NCBI GenBank assembly: GCA_036925085.1
Contig: JAUPFP010000006.1
Location: 5,235,131-5,299,130, forward strand
DNA from: Brachycybe producta
Taxonomy: Eukaryota; Arthropoda; Diplopoda; Playtdesmida; Andrognathidae
Reading direction: 5' to 3'
Length of the DNA stretch: 64,000 nucleotides
The position numbers and the translations under genes are program-made. Below are positions 43,406 to 55,740 of the stretch, piece after piece. The notes under the pieces were generated by a model. The model had not been told where the DNA came from. It was given only the letters and a program-made list of their open reading frames with translations, and ran no database searches. Position 1 is the first letter of the stretch; each line of letters begins with the position of its first letter.

Positions 43406-44099
43406 CTGGGTGATTGTTTTTTTTTTTAGTTTGAAAAAAAAAAATCAAATTAACCCGGTTTTTTTTTTGGTTTAAACCTGTTTTTTTTTTGGTTTAAACC
43501 ATAAAATATGTTTTTTATAATAAAAAATTACTACACTGACTATAAGACACTGTTACACTGGGAAGTGTATAATTTTGCATTTTGCATATTGTGCATGTTT
43601 TTATTTTTTATTCAAGGATCAAATACTAATGTAATATAAATATTAACGTAAATAAAGTAATAATTCCATTAACCCAAATTGTCTGAATAATGTGTGTGTG
43701 TGAAGCAGTGATTAACATAAGACATATAAAACCTTCAGTTACAATCTACAACTCCCGCGACCTTTATGAGTTACAGTCTGACCTATGCCAGAGGCGGATT
43801 GGCCAAAGGTGCAGCTCGGGTAATGCCAGAAAGGCCGGTATTCAACTGGGCCGGTTGTTCTTTTTTCAAAGAAATATTGCCAATCCAGCATAAAATGCCA
43901 GGGCCAAATTATTTTCCCAGCACGCCTCTGACCTATGTAGTGAAGCATATTGTGGGAATGAAGTCTTAATTTTTGTTTTCATATTAAAAACCAATAGTCA
44001 GTACAATTTACAAAAATAAAAAAAAATTAGTTGTCTTTGGTTAAAACCAAAGGTTTATTTAAAAAACTTTTTCTTATTTTAAAAATCCACGCCGCCCTG
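43406..44099. mobile_element. hAT nonautonomous element carrying a nested hAT MITE
   Basis: A perfect 8-bp duplication GGTCTAAC flanks it (43398-43405 and 44100-44107). The ends are CTGGGTG and CGCCGCCCTG. The left 250 bp match, in inverse, a fragment at 48955-49152. A second hAT MITE sits at 43789-43930. No transposase frame. Confidence 0.8.
43789..43930. mobile_element. hAT MITE, 142 bp, nested
   Basis: CAGAGGCGGATTGGCC at left and CAGCACGCCTCTG at right. The flanking 8-mers ACCTATGC and ACCTATGT differ at one base. It is inserted in the larger hAT element, so it is the younger of the two. Confidence 0.75.
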
Positions 44100-44107
44100 G
44101 GTCTAAC

Positions 44108-44690
44108 TTTTATTAATTTTCAGATATTCAATTCGAAACAACACACAAGACACAATGACACAAGAATACTTTGGTAATAAATTGCATCGTTAATTTAGAG
44201 ACATACTGTATAGAAAACTTATTGGATTTTTTTTTTGTTAAAAATTATCATAACTTATTTGACGAATCTCAACAGATATAATTCACAATTTGAGGTAAAA
44301 CATACACGCATGTGCACAAGATAACACATAGATATATTAAAATACTTGTAGTTCTTGTTATCCATCGACTTTTATCTTTAGAAGAAAATTGTCGCAATTT
44401 GACCCAACATTCAAAAGACATGGTGAAACAGATGTGACCCTTTTTTCTATTATCGCCCACTGGCTTACGTACAACCAACCAAGTTTCTTCTTTACCACAT
44501 GTTAAGATGTATGTAAATGTATCTTTGTTGTAAGCACAGCACCAGCTGTCCATGTCGTGGGGTCCTTTTGAACATTTTTTATATATGTATAGGATCTTTA
44601 GATATATTTTGTTATCTGTGTAACTTTACTAACAAGCTCGGAATCGTCTCTCTATCTCTCTATCTCTGCCATTGGTTTTGGGTTGTTAGA
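44108..44690. other. AT-rich stretch without a gene
   Basis: Nothing recognisable seen. Confidence 0.4.
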
Positions 44691-46015
44691 AAAAGATGTT
44701 AGCAGTGATTGCCTACATTAAGGGTCTTATGTTACTTGCCCAATGTACGCCTATTTTGAAGGGAATTGTTTTTATTTAACAAAAGTAGCGGATTCTTTTA
44801 CACCTTTTATGTTATAATATTAATATTTTCTAGTCTACACAATTTTTATATCAATATTTGAAATTGTAGAAGCCATTTTGTTAGCGTAAAACAAGATAAA
44901 TTCTGGTAGTTTAGTGTCATTTATATTTTTAGATACAATAAAAGAAATTCAGAGTTAATTTGGAAGTTGAATTGTAAAGGAATAAAATAACTAAATTTTA
45001 ATGATATGGTGTTTTTGAAAGTAAAATTTTGGTGCCAGTTTTAAATGAAAACCTGGTGTGAATTACTTTGTTTTTGTTGTTGGAAAAAGAAAAAAACCTG
45101 ACAAAAATTTTGAGTTTGTTGTTAAGCGACCATTTACAATTTGTTTCTCCAAAGCCCTTTACTGTTGTGGCTTTCAATGGCTTAAACTTATTTTAAACCA
45201 GGATATCTGGAAACCTGTAGCTAACAATGTAAGTAAAATGAAATGAAATGTACCAGACATGATACCATTATTCGCTAACTAACATACAAAACAAGAAAAC
45301 AACATTTTTTTGTTTTTTCTAAATTCTTGTTAATCTAGTTTTTAGAAGCAACTTTAAAACACAATTTTTAATGATTTGGATACTAGAATAATAAATGTCT
45401 TTTTTCAGATATTTAAAAATTAGTTTTTATTGTAATTTCATTCTTCTTGTTAAAATAAAAACATCAAATTTGGTCTTAATTTAACTGTTATAAAAAAATT
45501 AAATTTTAAAGATGGCGACGTGAAAATGTTTTTTAAAAGATTCATTTTTTTTTTAGTTTTATCATAAAATTGTTTTCAGAACATATTTCAGTTAGACTTA
45601 AGATGAATTTCAATTAACTGTTAATGGAACTTTGGTCATTTAGCGTTCTAAAAACCATATGAATTTAGAAACTAGAAAAGTAAATGTTCATATCTTTAAA
45701 AACAAACTTTTTCTCGACTAAAAAAACGTGTTGTATTGTTTAAAAACAAAAATGTTTGTCATTTTTCAAAAAAAAAAGTAATTCGTACAAATTTTCATTT
45801 AAAACTGGCACCAAAATTTTACTTTCAAAATGGCTTCTACAGTTTAAAATATTGATATAAAAAATGTTGTAGACTAGAACATATTAATATTCTAACATAA
45901 TTGGTGTAAAAGAATCCGTTACTTTTGTTAAATAAAAACATTTCCTTTAAAATAGGCCTACATTGGGCAAGTAACATAAGCCATTTAATGCAGGCAATCA
46001 CTGCTAACATCTTTT
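44691..46015. mobile_element. Foldback element, about 1.3 kb
   Basis: The left end AAAAGATGTTAGCAGTGATT and right end AATCACTGCTAACATCTTTT are inverted. The arms pair over about 200 bp or more, through TTACTTGCCCAATGTA, AGTAGCGGATTCTTTTACAC, and AGAAGCCATTTTG with GGTGCCAGTTTTAAATGAAA. The left arm has about 138 extra bases (44880-45018) missing from the right. The centre is AT-rich and noncoding. Confidence 0.7.
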
Positions 46016-46752
46016 CAAATTGTCATAAAAAGTTTATTTTTTTTAAAAGTTTATTTTTTTTAAAGATATCAACATGAAAAAAATACTCTTACTTGATTCC
46101 GTTACTTTTCTAGTTTCTAAGGCAGGTTTAAACTTTTCTTCAAGTTGTTTGAAAAATGCAGAGCATCCCGAAAACGGGCTTAAAGCTGTACTTGTTTTTA
46201 GTAAAGGTGTATATCTGCTTCACATATTCACAGCATGTGTTTTGCTTAGCAAATACTTTAATGTTGGTACCTATATTTTTCTATTTGTATCTACTATATG
46301 TGATGTCATTTATTATTCAAAAAACAATAAACAACGTTCAGGGTGAATGTACAAAAAATAGGTAGACATTGTGGGTATGAATACTGTTAAAGGTGCAAAC
46401 TTTCGCATGTGATGATGATTTGCTTCTAAAAAAATTGTTTTCAAGTATAGCCAGCTGTAAAGGTGTATTTTCATGCGCGCTGTGTTTTTTTCCGCCATGA
46501 GCTAGCTGTGTGCTTTAAGCGTGTGATATTTGCTGTGTCACTAGACCACGTGATCAACACTTCCTTGCCAAATCTCCAAGAAAAATCGTTTTCATTGTTT
46601 TATTTAATTTTGCGCTGTAAATTTCGATGTGGGTGGTACCTTTGCTTCTTTGCAATGTAAGGATAGGTTACCTGTGCTTTTTTGTTTGTGACACTCCTAT
46701 TGGCTGGAAATAGATGACATCATGTAGGCACAACACAGCAAAATCACATCTC
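46016..46752. other. AT-rich stretch without a gene
   Basis: No gene seen. The 90-codon frame at 46074-46346 is hydrophobic but shows no domain. Confidence 0.4.
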
Positions 46753-46756
46753 TTAA

Positions 46757-47302
46757 AGAGACTATTACCTCCAGAAATATATATTTCAAAATATTGTCAA
46801 GACTTACCCAAGGATTGTCAAAACGATTTTTAAAATTTAAAATAAGTCAATATAATCATAAAAAAACAACTTAAAAATGAAGTGACTTTTCCTGAGTCAC
46901 CAAACGGCAACATTTTAATTTTCCAAAAACGAAGAGCTCTCCCACATATTTGTTGCAAAGGTTGTCACCTCACATTTCCAGAATTTCTTAATGAAATGTA
47001 GGTATCCCCTATTCGTATTCAACTCAAGACAACCTTCCATGTGGAATAATTCAAATATTAAATTCATAGTACTTTGAAATGAAAGTAATGTGAGCTGGTG
47101 ACAACACATCAGAATTCGAGTAGAGGAGTAGACTTTAGGGGTTTTTGTTGCCAATGTCTGTTGTTTAGTAGCGCAACTATCTGATTTTTAATTTTTCAAA
47201 TTCTATTAATAACTTACTACTTACAGTATTTTAAATTTTAAAAATCGTTTTAGTAATTGTTGAATAATTCTTGACAAAATATTTCTGAAGATAATGGTCT
47301 CT
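46757..47302. mobile_element. Family Q TTAA-flanked foldback, copy 2
   Basis: Between TTAA 46753-46756 and TTAA 47303-47306. The left end is AGAGACTATTACCTCC and the right end AATGGTCTCT. The family core (AATATTGTCAAGACTTACCC, AGGTTGTCACCTCACATTTC, AAAAATCGTTTT) is intact. It is the clearest copy for the TTAA footprint. Confidence 0.75.
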
Positions 47303-47306
47303 TTAA

Positions 47307-48809
47307 AGACAGATATGAGTTCCGTGCCCGTTTACGGCGCACAGCTGTGAGCCGTCGGCCGACTCCTAACATGAAAATGCGGTGCGCGATGAGAGGTGCG
47401 CTTTGTTTTGTACACAGCACACAGCTCAGAGCGTGAATTTAAAAGCTAAAAGCGCGCATGAAAACCCACCTTAACATATTATTTAGATAAATATCGATTT
47501 TCTTGAATGTGTGGTCATGTCCAAAAACTCTTCAAAACTAAGGTTCAATTTCTGTTGAAATTAGAAACTATGCAATAGACATTTTGGTCTATCACAGTAA
47601 TTTTAAATCTCTAGATAAACATCAATGCTTTTTTGACGGCAACCGTATTAACCCCTTATGTTTGGTCACTGTATTTATTTTTTTGATGGGGCACAGACCT
47701 TTGCCTTTATTTGTAACTCTTAAGAATTTCAACGTTGTAGAGATTTTAGCTTGGTTTTTTTTCTTCTTCTTCTTACTAACCGTTGTTTCATTAAGTTCAG
47801 AAAAAAAGACATTAGGAGGAGAAACAGCAATGTTGTTTCTTGTATCTTATATTTTATAGAGTTGAGACTGTATGTATATATATAACTTTGTATCATTTTG
47901 CCAAGAAAGTAAAAGTTAACCCACATGATATAAGCTTAATGATGGTAATAACCGTGAATAGGAGGCCATTGAAGTGACTATGGCTGTTATGGACACATAG
48001 ACACCTCTAGGTTGGATTTTCGCATTTAGTTTATGGCTTAATTTATATTTAGTTTGGGTCCTACGAACGGGATAATAATAGCTTTTTTTTTTTTTCTTCT
48101 TCACTTTTTTCCAGTTTTTCTTTTGTTCCAACTGTGTGACAAAGTGTCTTTGTATGGACAATAGTTATTCTTTTCTTGTTCGAGCATATTATATTGCCAG
48201 GGGCCTCACTATTTGTCATGTTAGGGGTTTTCATTCAGAAGCTGCATTTGTAAACATTTAGTATTTCTTGTCATAATAGGTAATTTTAAGAGAAAAAGAT
48301 AGGAATTAAAGAAAACAAATGTTAAAAAACGGATTTAATAGCAGAACAATAAAATTGGGGGGAGCTTGGTTATAAACTTTTATTTTATCTTATTTCTAGA
48401 GAAATGTAAAAAAGAAGCAGTGAATAGTTTCCTAGAAACTAGAATATGTCAGTTGTGCAAAAGGCACTTCTAACAGGACTTCTGTGGTCTAGTGATTATG
48501 TTGGATGTCTCATAAGTTTGATATCATAGGAAAAATTCGTATTCTTTTATTTTTACTTTTTTGAATTTATGGGTTTTTATGGTCCTCGGAAGTCTGTTAA
48601 GCCCTCTTGAGTTCATTTCAGTGTTTTTCACGGCATTTAGACCAGCGAGTCAAAAAAACAAACTAGACAGTTCATCAGTTTACTGTGTGCTTGCAATATG
48701 TAAACTGATGTGTACTGTCTTTCTTTTTTAACTTACTGGTCTTTCCAGTTAACTTTATATGTTTTTTAAGATGCCTGTTGTATTAATTTTTATGTTGTCT
48801 TTTTTTTTT
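47307..48809. other. AT-rich stretch with tRNA-like and hairpin relics
   Basis: No gene seen. At 48487-48541, GTGGTCTAGTGATTATGTTGG resembles a tRNA A-box region, a possible SINE relic. At 48666-48721, AGACAGT...ATCAGTTTAC pairs with GTAAACTGAT...ACTGTCT as an imperfect hairpin. Confidence 0.4.
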
Positions 48810-48846
48810 GCTCAGAAGATGGCTAATTCCAGGCCGAAACGTCAGC
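48810..48846 (+). ncRNA. Degraded hammerhead-ribozyme-like motif
   Basis: It has the layout of the motif at 58707: GCT, then CAGAAGA, a T, a weak GGC/GCC stem, then GAAACGTC and AGC. The conserved CTGA is CAGA here, so catalysis would be lost. It is probably a relic of a related retroelement. Confidence 0.35.
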
Positions 48847-48954
48847 TTATTAAATGAACTTATTTTTAAGTCATCATTCAAAATATTTTTTAACCTTTTT
48901 GGGTTTTGTCGTTTTGTAAATTAGGCTTATTTTTTTGAAAAAAAAAGAACATTT

Positions 48955-49152
48955 GTTTAATTTTAATATTTATATTACATTAGTATTTGATCTTTGAATA
49001 AAAAATGAAATATGCACAATATGCACAATATGCAAAAATATAAACTTCCCAGTGTAACAGTGTCTTATAGTCAGTGTAGAATTTTTTTTTATAAAAAAAC
49101 AAATCGGGTTAATTTGGTTTTTTCCTTCAAACTAAAAAAAGCAGCCACCCTG
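48955..49152 (-). mobile_element. hAT fragment, inverse of 43406-43655
   Basis: The complement begins CAGGGTGGCTGC. It shares ACACTGACTATAAGACACTG, TTACACTGGGAAGT, and ATCAAATACTAATGTAATAT with the left part of the element at 43406. The right terminus is missing. Confidence 0.7.
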
Positions 49153-52100
49153 AATTTAAATCAGTGTTTATCAAATTATTAAATTTGTCCTCTTCAGATT
49201 ACAATAAACTGTCAAATCTAAAAAGAAAAAAACATTTGTTTCAGTCATTACAGTAGGCGCGATCGCATTGTTCTCCCTTCTACTTTTGCCTTGGTTATTG
49301 AAAGGCAAACCCCAAGTATTAATTTTTAAACACTCTGTATAATGTTTTGCGCATTGTTTCAAGTGACATTTATTTTCTTATATAAAAAAAAGAGAAACAG
49401 AAATGATATTTGTTGCATTTAATTCTCAATGACTCCTCCGTATGTTTTTTTTTGGGTATTTGTCTGATAAGTAAAAGGTAGAAATTGGAGATTCTGGTTA
49501 GGATTTAGGTTGATCTTTGAAATGGGTCGATGCGGCTTCAAAGGAATTAAGATTTAATGAAATCCAAGTTAGAAGTTTTTTTTAGATAAATAAACATTGT
49601 ATAAGATTGAAGCAGAACGTGTTGTTTGTAAGATATTTTCTTCTTTTCTAGCTTTTTCTTTTTTTTTTTTTCTCTCTCTAACTCTAGAAAATGTGATAGC
49701 CATTTTTTATTACAAACTTTTAACAATTTATATGAATGATTTTTAAATGTATCAAAAATAGATTTATTTTTATATTAAAATTGTAATTTGAGATTTTTAA
49801 AATTGAATTAGGTTTTGTTTTTCTGACTAAAGTGGTTTATTATTTCATTTCTACACACAATTTAATATTTGCAGATTTATTAAAAATTTAGTTTGTTATT
49901 GTTTTAAAGGTTAATAAATTATCAAGAGTACTAAATCCAAGTTAATTTAATTTTAAATTAAAATGTTATGAAACTTATGAAAGTTTTTTTTAATTAATAA
50001 AATCTATTTTCAATTTTGAAGATTTTTTTTTCAGAAACTACGAGCGTATCATCAACTTATATTAAAGAGATCAAATATCAAATGGTGTTATAGATTTATG
50101 GAGAAAAAATAAGGAAAAATTAAGAATAAAACTTATTGTAATCTGTCTTAGAAGCCACATAATGAACAGATTATTTTCAAGTAAATGTAGTAAATAAAAG
50201 TAAAATTTAGCCAACGAAATCTAAATAAGTGTATAGCATACCAATTTGTGGTAATATTGTAGTACCGTGTGGAGTCCCCACATTGTGGAGTTTGTTCATT
50301 CTGTTGAAATATTTCACCATATAAGATTGTTGAGAGTGTGTCAAAAATGCTTCCAGAACTTGGTTGGGACAATTTACTTTCAAGGGGTACAGAAACTGTG
50401 CATGACATAGTAAAAAATTTAGAAGTAATTTTGCGTGATTGTATCCTCTTAAATGTAGTTTTTTTATTTCAATTAATTCATGATTATTTTTTATGAACCT
50501 CTCATTTTTTTTGTGTGCTTTGTTTGGAAAAATGGTCAAATGATAATCTTTTATGCAAAAAAAAAAAGGAGACAAAACATTGTTTTTTATTTTGTTTTGT
50601 TATAAATAGACTTTTCTATCATTTTCCTCACGTAGAGGCCTAAATCTTTCTGTTCCCTATTACAATAACAAAAAAAAAGTTATTAGTTTCATGTTATCTT
50701 TGGTGCTTTTCATTCTCTGCTCTATATGATGGTTGAATAGGAAAAAAAAAACTATTTCATCAATTGTTTATTGTTGACAGCAAAAAAAAAGATTTGATTT
50801 ATAACATACAAGAGAGTGTTGGGGTTTTGTGTCTGTTGATGGTGTGAATGTGATGATGATGATGATTATTATTTTGCAGATAAAAACGGAAATTGGAAGA
50901 AAATAAAGATTTCTTCAGGGCATCATTTTTTTTTTGACAAGTTTTCTTTTTATCTTCAAATGGAGGGATTTTCTGAGATAAAAAAAAAGATTGTCAATTT
51001 TTATGTTTTTTTTTTGTCACGAATTGGAACAAACCAAACAACTAAATTATGTTTGTCACTGTTTCAAAATGCATTTGAAGGCTTTTTATTTATATTGTAC
51101 TTATCCAAACCTCTACAAGAATTTCAATTATGTAATATGTAACCACAAACTGTAAAGCAATATTTTTTGAGTATTTTATTATTTGGATATTGAAATTTAG
51201 AGTTTAATTTTTAAGTCGTTTCCACTCGCCAATTATATCAGATCACATTTTAGATCGATAGACAAGACAATGGAATGCTCTTCCTGAACAGGCTATTGAT
51301 GTTGTTATTAATGAATTGTGGGTTTAAATTTTCATGACTACATTTATATTTTTTATATTTGCAATACAGGTTATTTTTGTAGTTATTATATATTGGCAAT
51401 GCATCTTGCAGCACTTGGATCTTAAGATCCCTCTGCTATAGGCCAACCAGCTGCTTGCAGAGTATTTTTTGTAATTGTAATTAACATATTGGATCGTGTA
51501 TGCTCTGAATAATACTGTGTTCGTTCCCACATCCGACATAGCCAACAAAAGTAGTTCCTGCTCTACTTTAATTCAGCCAAATACAGCTGTTGAAAGGCTT
51601 ATAGCCAAGTAGGAGCAAGTATAAATGAGAATATCAAAAGTTAACGTTAAATTCCTAAAATGTTTTGATGTTTTGTACTGCTGTTAATGTTAAATTCATT
51701 GTAGGATGTACGCATGTATGCCCGTGTATCTGGACATGTTGAACGTTTTTTCTTGTTGGTTTCAACACTGTTGATTCCAATAAATCTTACCGTGTATGTC
51801 CATCTTTATAAGTATATGTTGTCTCATTCCAACAAAAAAAATGAGGGGCTAGATAGATGCACTTTGTGTGCTGCAAATAACTGCGGCCATCCGCCGTTCA
51901 GCTTTAGGCTACTCATGTTCGAGGGCCAACAACATTCTATGTTATTGAAAGATGATGCACATTGGGATGCCTAAAGGGAAATGTTAGACTATAGGTGAAA
52001 AATGATAAAGCACTGAAGTATTCATGCCACACTGGTTGGTGGTCACTAGCCCTCCGTACTAGGTTTACTGCTGACACTGTTGTTGCTCGTGTTTGTGGCA

Positions 52101-52498
52101 TTACTGATGTGCCACCATCTGTAGTAGTGTAAGGGAAAATTGCCACATTAGCAAACGTATACAGGGCTGCTACATCGTCATAACTGAAGAGAACTAATGG
52201 GTCGATTTGCCAAACATTGCCCACTTTAGAGAACTCCCCCCCCCCAATACTCACAACTTTGGATATGCAGAACGGTATCTGTATCTTTAGGTAAATCGAT
52301 AGTTAAGTTTATGGCTGCAGGATTCTTATCCGCATATCCACAGTTCTGAATACGGTGGCTGGTGTTTTTTTGCCCCACATTCATGGTGGCAAAAAAAGGG
52401 ACAGTGTGGGGCAATAAAAGACGGTTATTTTGTAATTTTGGTTATTTTGTAACATCATCTCGCTTATAAATTATTTAAAAAAAATACATGGCCACCAC
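49153..52498. other. AT-rich stretch without a gene
   Basis: No gene or clear repeat seen in 3.3 kb. Long T runs and a short (ATG)n/(ATT)n run near 50850 are present. The 122-codon frame at 50207-50575 (minus) has no domain. Confidence 0.45.
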
Positions 52499-52811
52499 AT
52501 TCTGAAACGGACCTTCAGGCCAGGATCTTTGGCGGGCACCCTACCTGCAGCTCAGCTCAGGTATACGGCAGCCCGCCCGGTAATCTCTGTCGCGTGCTGC
52601 GTTTTTAATTATGTTTGCAAATTTGAGGTTTAAATCGAAAAGCGATTGATTTTCTTTTTAAACGAAGCATCGGCATAAATAAGAGCATGAATGGCGATAA
52701 ATCACAAAGACAAAACTGAAAGTCGGTATGATGAGAGGCTAATGTAATATGTTCCTAATAAAAGAATTAATTTTAGTTGGCTGGACAAAACAAAAGTCAG
52801 TATTTTATAAA
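52499..52811 (-). repeat. Family U repeat, uninterrupted copy
   Basis: On the minus strand this matches 27470-27541 joined to 39035-39238. TTCTTTTATTAGG, CATATTACATTA and CTCTCATCA run straight into GTGATTTATCGCCATTC. It shows the site without an LTR insertion. The repeat type is not recognised. Confidence 0.7.
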
Positions 52812-53517
52812 GCCGCTTTTTGTCTTCTGTTCACCTCACTTCGGTGGCCGAGCAGCCATGTCGGGGCCCGCCCTAATCTCGAGCCTCCAGGCTAGAGGCT
52901 GTCAGCCCCCCTTCCCTCTTGTGGGAGCGATGGGGTTACCACTCTTAATAAATTAGATTGATTTTTTCCAAGAACAGATTTATATTAATTGATGTTTGTT
53001 CGTAGAGTTATTTGACAATGGAATTCATTTCCAAGGGATATCGTGCATGAAAAACATAATTGTTTTATCATTACTTATCATATGCACCAGGTCACAATCA
53101 CATTGGAATTTTGTAAGCTCTGGGTTTATATTTTTTTATTTAGCTATATAGGCGTACTTGGTCTTGGACTGTTGTTCCTCTGTCACGAGCCGTTATGGCT
53201 GTTTGCAGTCATTTGTTATAGTCAAATTTAATGCCTTGCACGTAAATTATAAACATTTTTTTTAAAAAATATAGCCTTATCTTAAAAAACATTTTAAGAC
53301 AAACATTGTTATAACGTAAATTTATGGTTTATTTAAAGTGGTGTATAGGACGATTGTGGATTTCTGGTCTCAAGAAGATTTTCTATTCAATGATTGAATC
53401 GTCTCTCTTGTTATAATGAATTTAGTGGGTCATGTTTATACTACCACATTGAACTCGTTTTCACGTCAAATTATTAAATATAATGGAATTGAGTCAGATA
53501 ATTTGCATTCGTGAATC
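52812..53517. other. Stretch without a gene; GC-rich patch
   Basis: At 52840-52935, GGTGGCCGAGCAGCCATG resembles a tRNA-Leu/Ser A box and is followed by GC-rich sequence. There is no B box or cloverleaf. The rest is AT-rich. Confidence 0.4.
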
Positions 53518-54100
53518 TAGGGTTTTCATTACCGGTTTTACCGTTACCGGTGAATTTGCCTTTCAATACCGGTTTTTCGGTAAACAGTTTTATATTAATT
53601 TGGATAAAAGAATTGACCAATATTTAAGATTCACTGAGTTTGAAATTAAAATTTCACATACAAGATACAATATATTGTCGCTTGTGCTGTGCGTGCGTGT
53701 GCCGCCTGTGTGTGCAAATTCACGGAGAGAATTGGAGAGAATATCACGTAAAACTCAATGGTAGTAAGCAATCAACGGTGGTCGTATGTAGAAAATAACG
53801 GTGTATCTAAAAATGATGAATAAAATAAGAGAACAGATTGTGAGATGAAAGGAATGCTTTATTTTGTGTTCCTTTATGAATTATACTGTGCGCTAACACT
53901 TATTTCATATACAGTAGTAGGATATTCTTGACTATGGTGTGGGTTAATTTACATTGTATATTATATTTAATTTGTTTTAAAATGTTTTGTTTAAATGGAT
54001 TATAAATTTTTAGCTTTATTACCGAAATTTAATGGTTTCGGTAATGCTGCATTACCGAAAAACCGATAATGCTATAAGGTGACCGGTAATGGAAAACCTA
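53518..54100. mobile_element. hAT-like element with ACCGGT-rich ends
   Basis: The left end is TAGGGTTTTCATTACCGGT and the right end is ACCGGTAATGGAAAACCTA, inverted with one indel. ACCGG/CCGGT words cluster at both ends. No 8-bp duplication remains. The small frame at 53483-53764 crosses the left end and is not a gene. Confidence 0.6.
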
Positions 54101-55259
54101 AGTATGCAAAAAGTATGCAAAAATCAGGAAAACATTCCGGAAGCAAAAAAATATTTAAAAAATAATACAACTGGGATTTTCAAACTTAATTATTTAAAGA
54201 TTGTCCTAAACTTAATTAAATTGAATAACAATTTGTTTTTCAATGTGTTCTTCTCAATTTATTGTGGATCTGGCATTATATAATTTATAGAGAAAGGTTT
54301 TTTCTTCTCTCTATTCAATGATGACTAACTTTATAGACCAAAATTATGAGTAAAGTTTGATGAAATAGGTTCGTTTTTTTATGAGACTGAAGCGTAAAAA
54401 AGCAGAGGCGGAGTAGAGACCTTAATCGGCGTATATTCGTTTGCAAGCATTTCAAAAAAAAGGCAGTTGTTGCTTGCTACCTTTATTATAGAACCTACAT
54501 GAAGTATATTCGAAACTCAACCCGAAAGCCACTGTTTAAATGGCTATTCAATCGTAAGAAGTCTAATAAAACCACGGCGCAAAACGAGACAATGCTCCCA
54601 AGGAGCCAAATAGATAGAAAATGTTCCAAGCTCGCAAACTTCTTATTGTGGGGATCCCAAATGTTGTGGTTGTGGGTAGTTTTTTTTATGGTTACTTTCT
54701 CTCATAAAGAGCACTGACCACGTCCCATTGATTTAGTTTGGACTTCATTTGCAGCCTTCTTTTCTTGTAATCTTTAATCAAGAACCTATAACTCCCTCCA
54801 TTGTCTTCAAATGTGACTGCTGATATTTTTTTTTTCTTAGTCTTAGTTTTTATATACATTTATATATAAAAGACACACACACACAAAAAGTCGCTGACTT
54901 TTTTTTTCTTCTCATGCAACTTCTTCTTTCTTTGTCTATCAATAGACCATGATCACGATTTTTTTTTGTTCTGTTCTTCATTTTCTTTGTTATTTTTTTC
55001 TTTTCTTTTGTTTTTAAGAGAACATTCTGATGATCTTAGATTGAAATCAAAAGGCAGAAAGTCTCATATGTTTTCAATTCAAATGAAATAAATGAGAATT
55101 TTATGTGTCAAGTGTTATTCATTGGTTTTGATTAATTTCAAGACCTGTCTTTATTTGTAACGTATTGGGATAAATTAATTTTTAAAGGTGCTAGTTTCAC
55201 ATCAGTGTATACAACAACACTATAGTAGAATGTCTCTACCTTTTTTTTTGTTAAAAAAT
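54101..55259. other. AT-rich stretch without a gene
   Basis: No gene seen. A short (CA)n run near 54875 and T runs. Confidence 0.4.
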
Positions 55260-55735
55260 GTAAAAGGGATATAGTCATTTGCCCTATAGAGACATCCCTT
55301 AAAGCCATTTGCTCTAATGCCAATTGCCTTTAAGACATGATTGCCTTAAATACACTTGCCCTGAAGGGACATTTGCCCTAAAACTACTTTTTCTGAAGGG
55401 ATTGCCCTAAAGATACATCCCCTAAAGCCATTTGCCTTTAAACCATTTGCCCTGAAGGGACATTTGCCCTAAAAAACATTTTTCCTAAAGGGACATTGCC
55501 CTAAAACCACTGGCCTAAATGGACATTTGCCCTAAAACTACTTTTTTCTCTTTTCATATGGTTTAGTGTCTTTTGGTGGAGTATGTTAAATAAGTTCTGT
55601 GTGCCGCAGATGCACAAGTAATGCCCAACGACTTATATATTTAGACAGCTTATTAGGGTGAACGTCCCTTTAGAGCAAGTGGTTTTAGGGCAAATGTCCC
55701 TTTAGGGCAAGTGTCTTTTGGACAAATGTCACACA
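55260..55735. repeat. Foldback with degenerate TTGCCCTAAAGGGACA units
   Basis: At least ten loose copies of TTTGCCCT, then AAAGGGACA or AAACCA, fill the left 290 bp. The right end has the inverse (TGTCCCTTTAGGGCAA). Both the unit and the whole block are partly palindromic. Confidence 0.7.
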
Positions 55736-55740
55736 GCCAT

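Noticed and set aside
55260..55735. CRISPR-like array
   Set aside because: The units are degenerate and partly palindromic with no constant-length spacers, and the DNA is eukaryotic.
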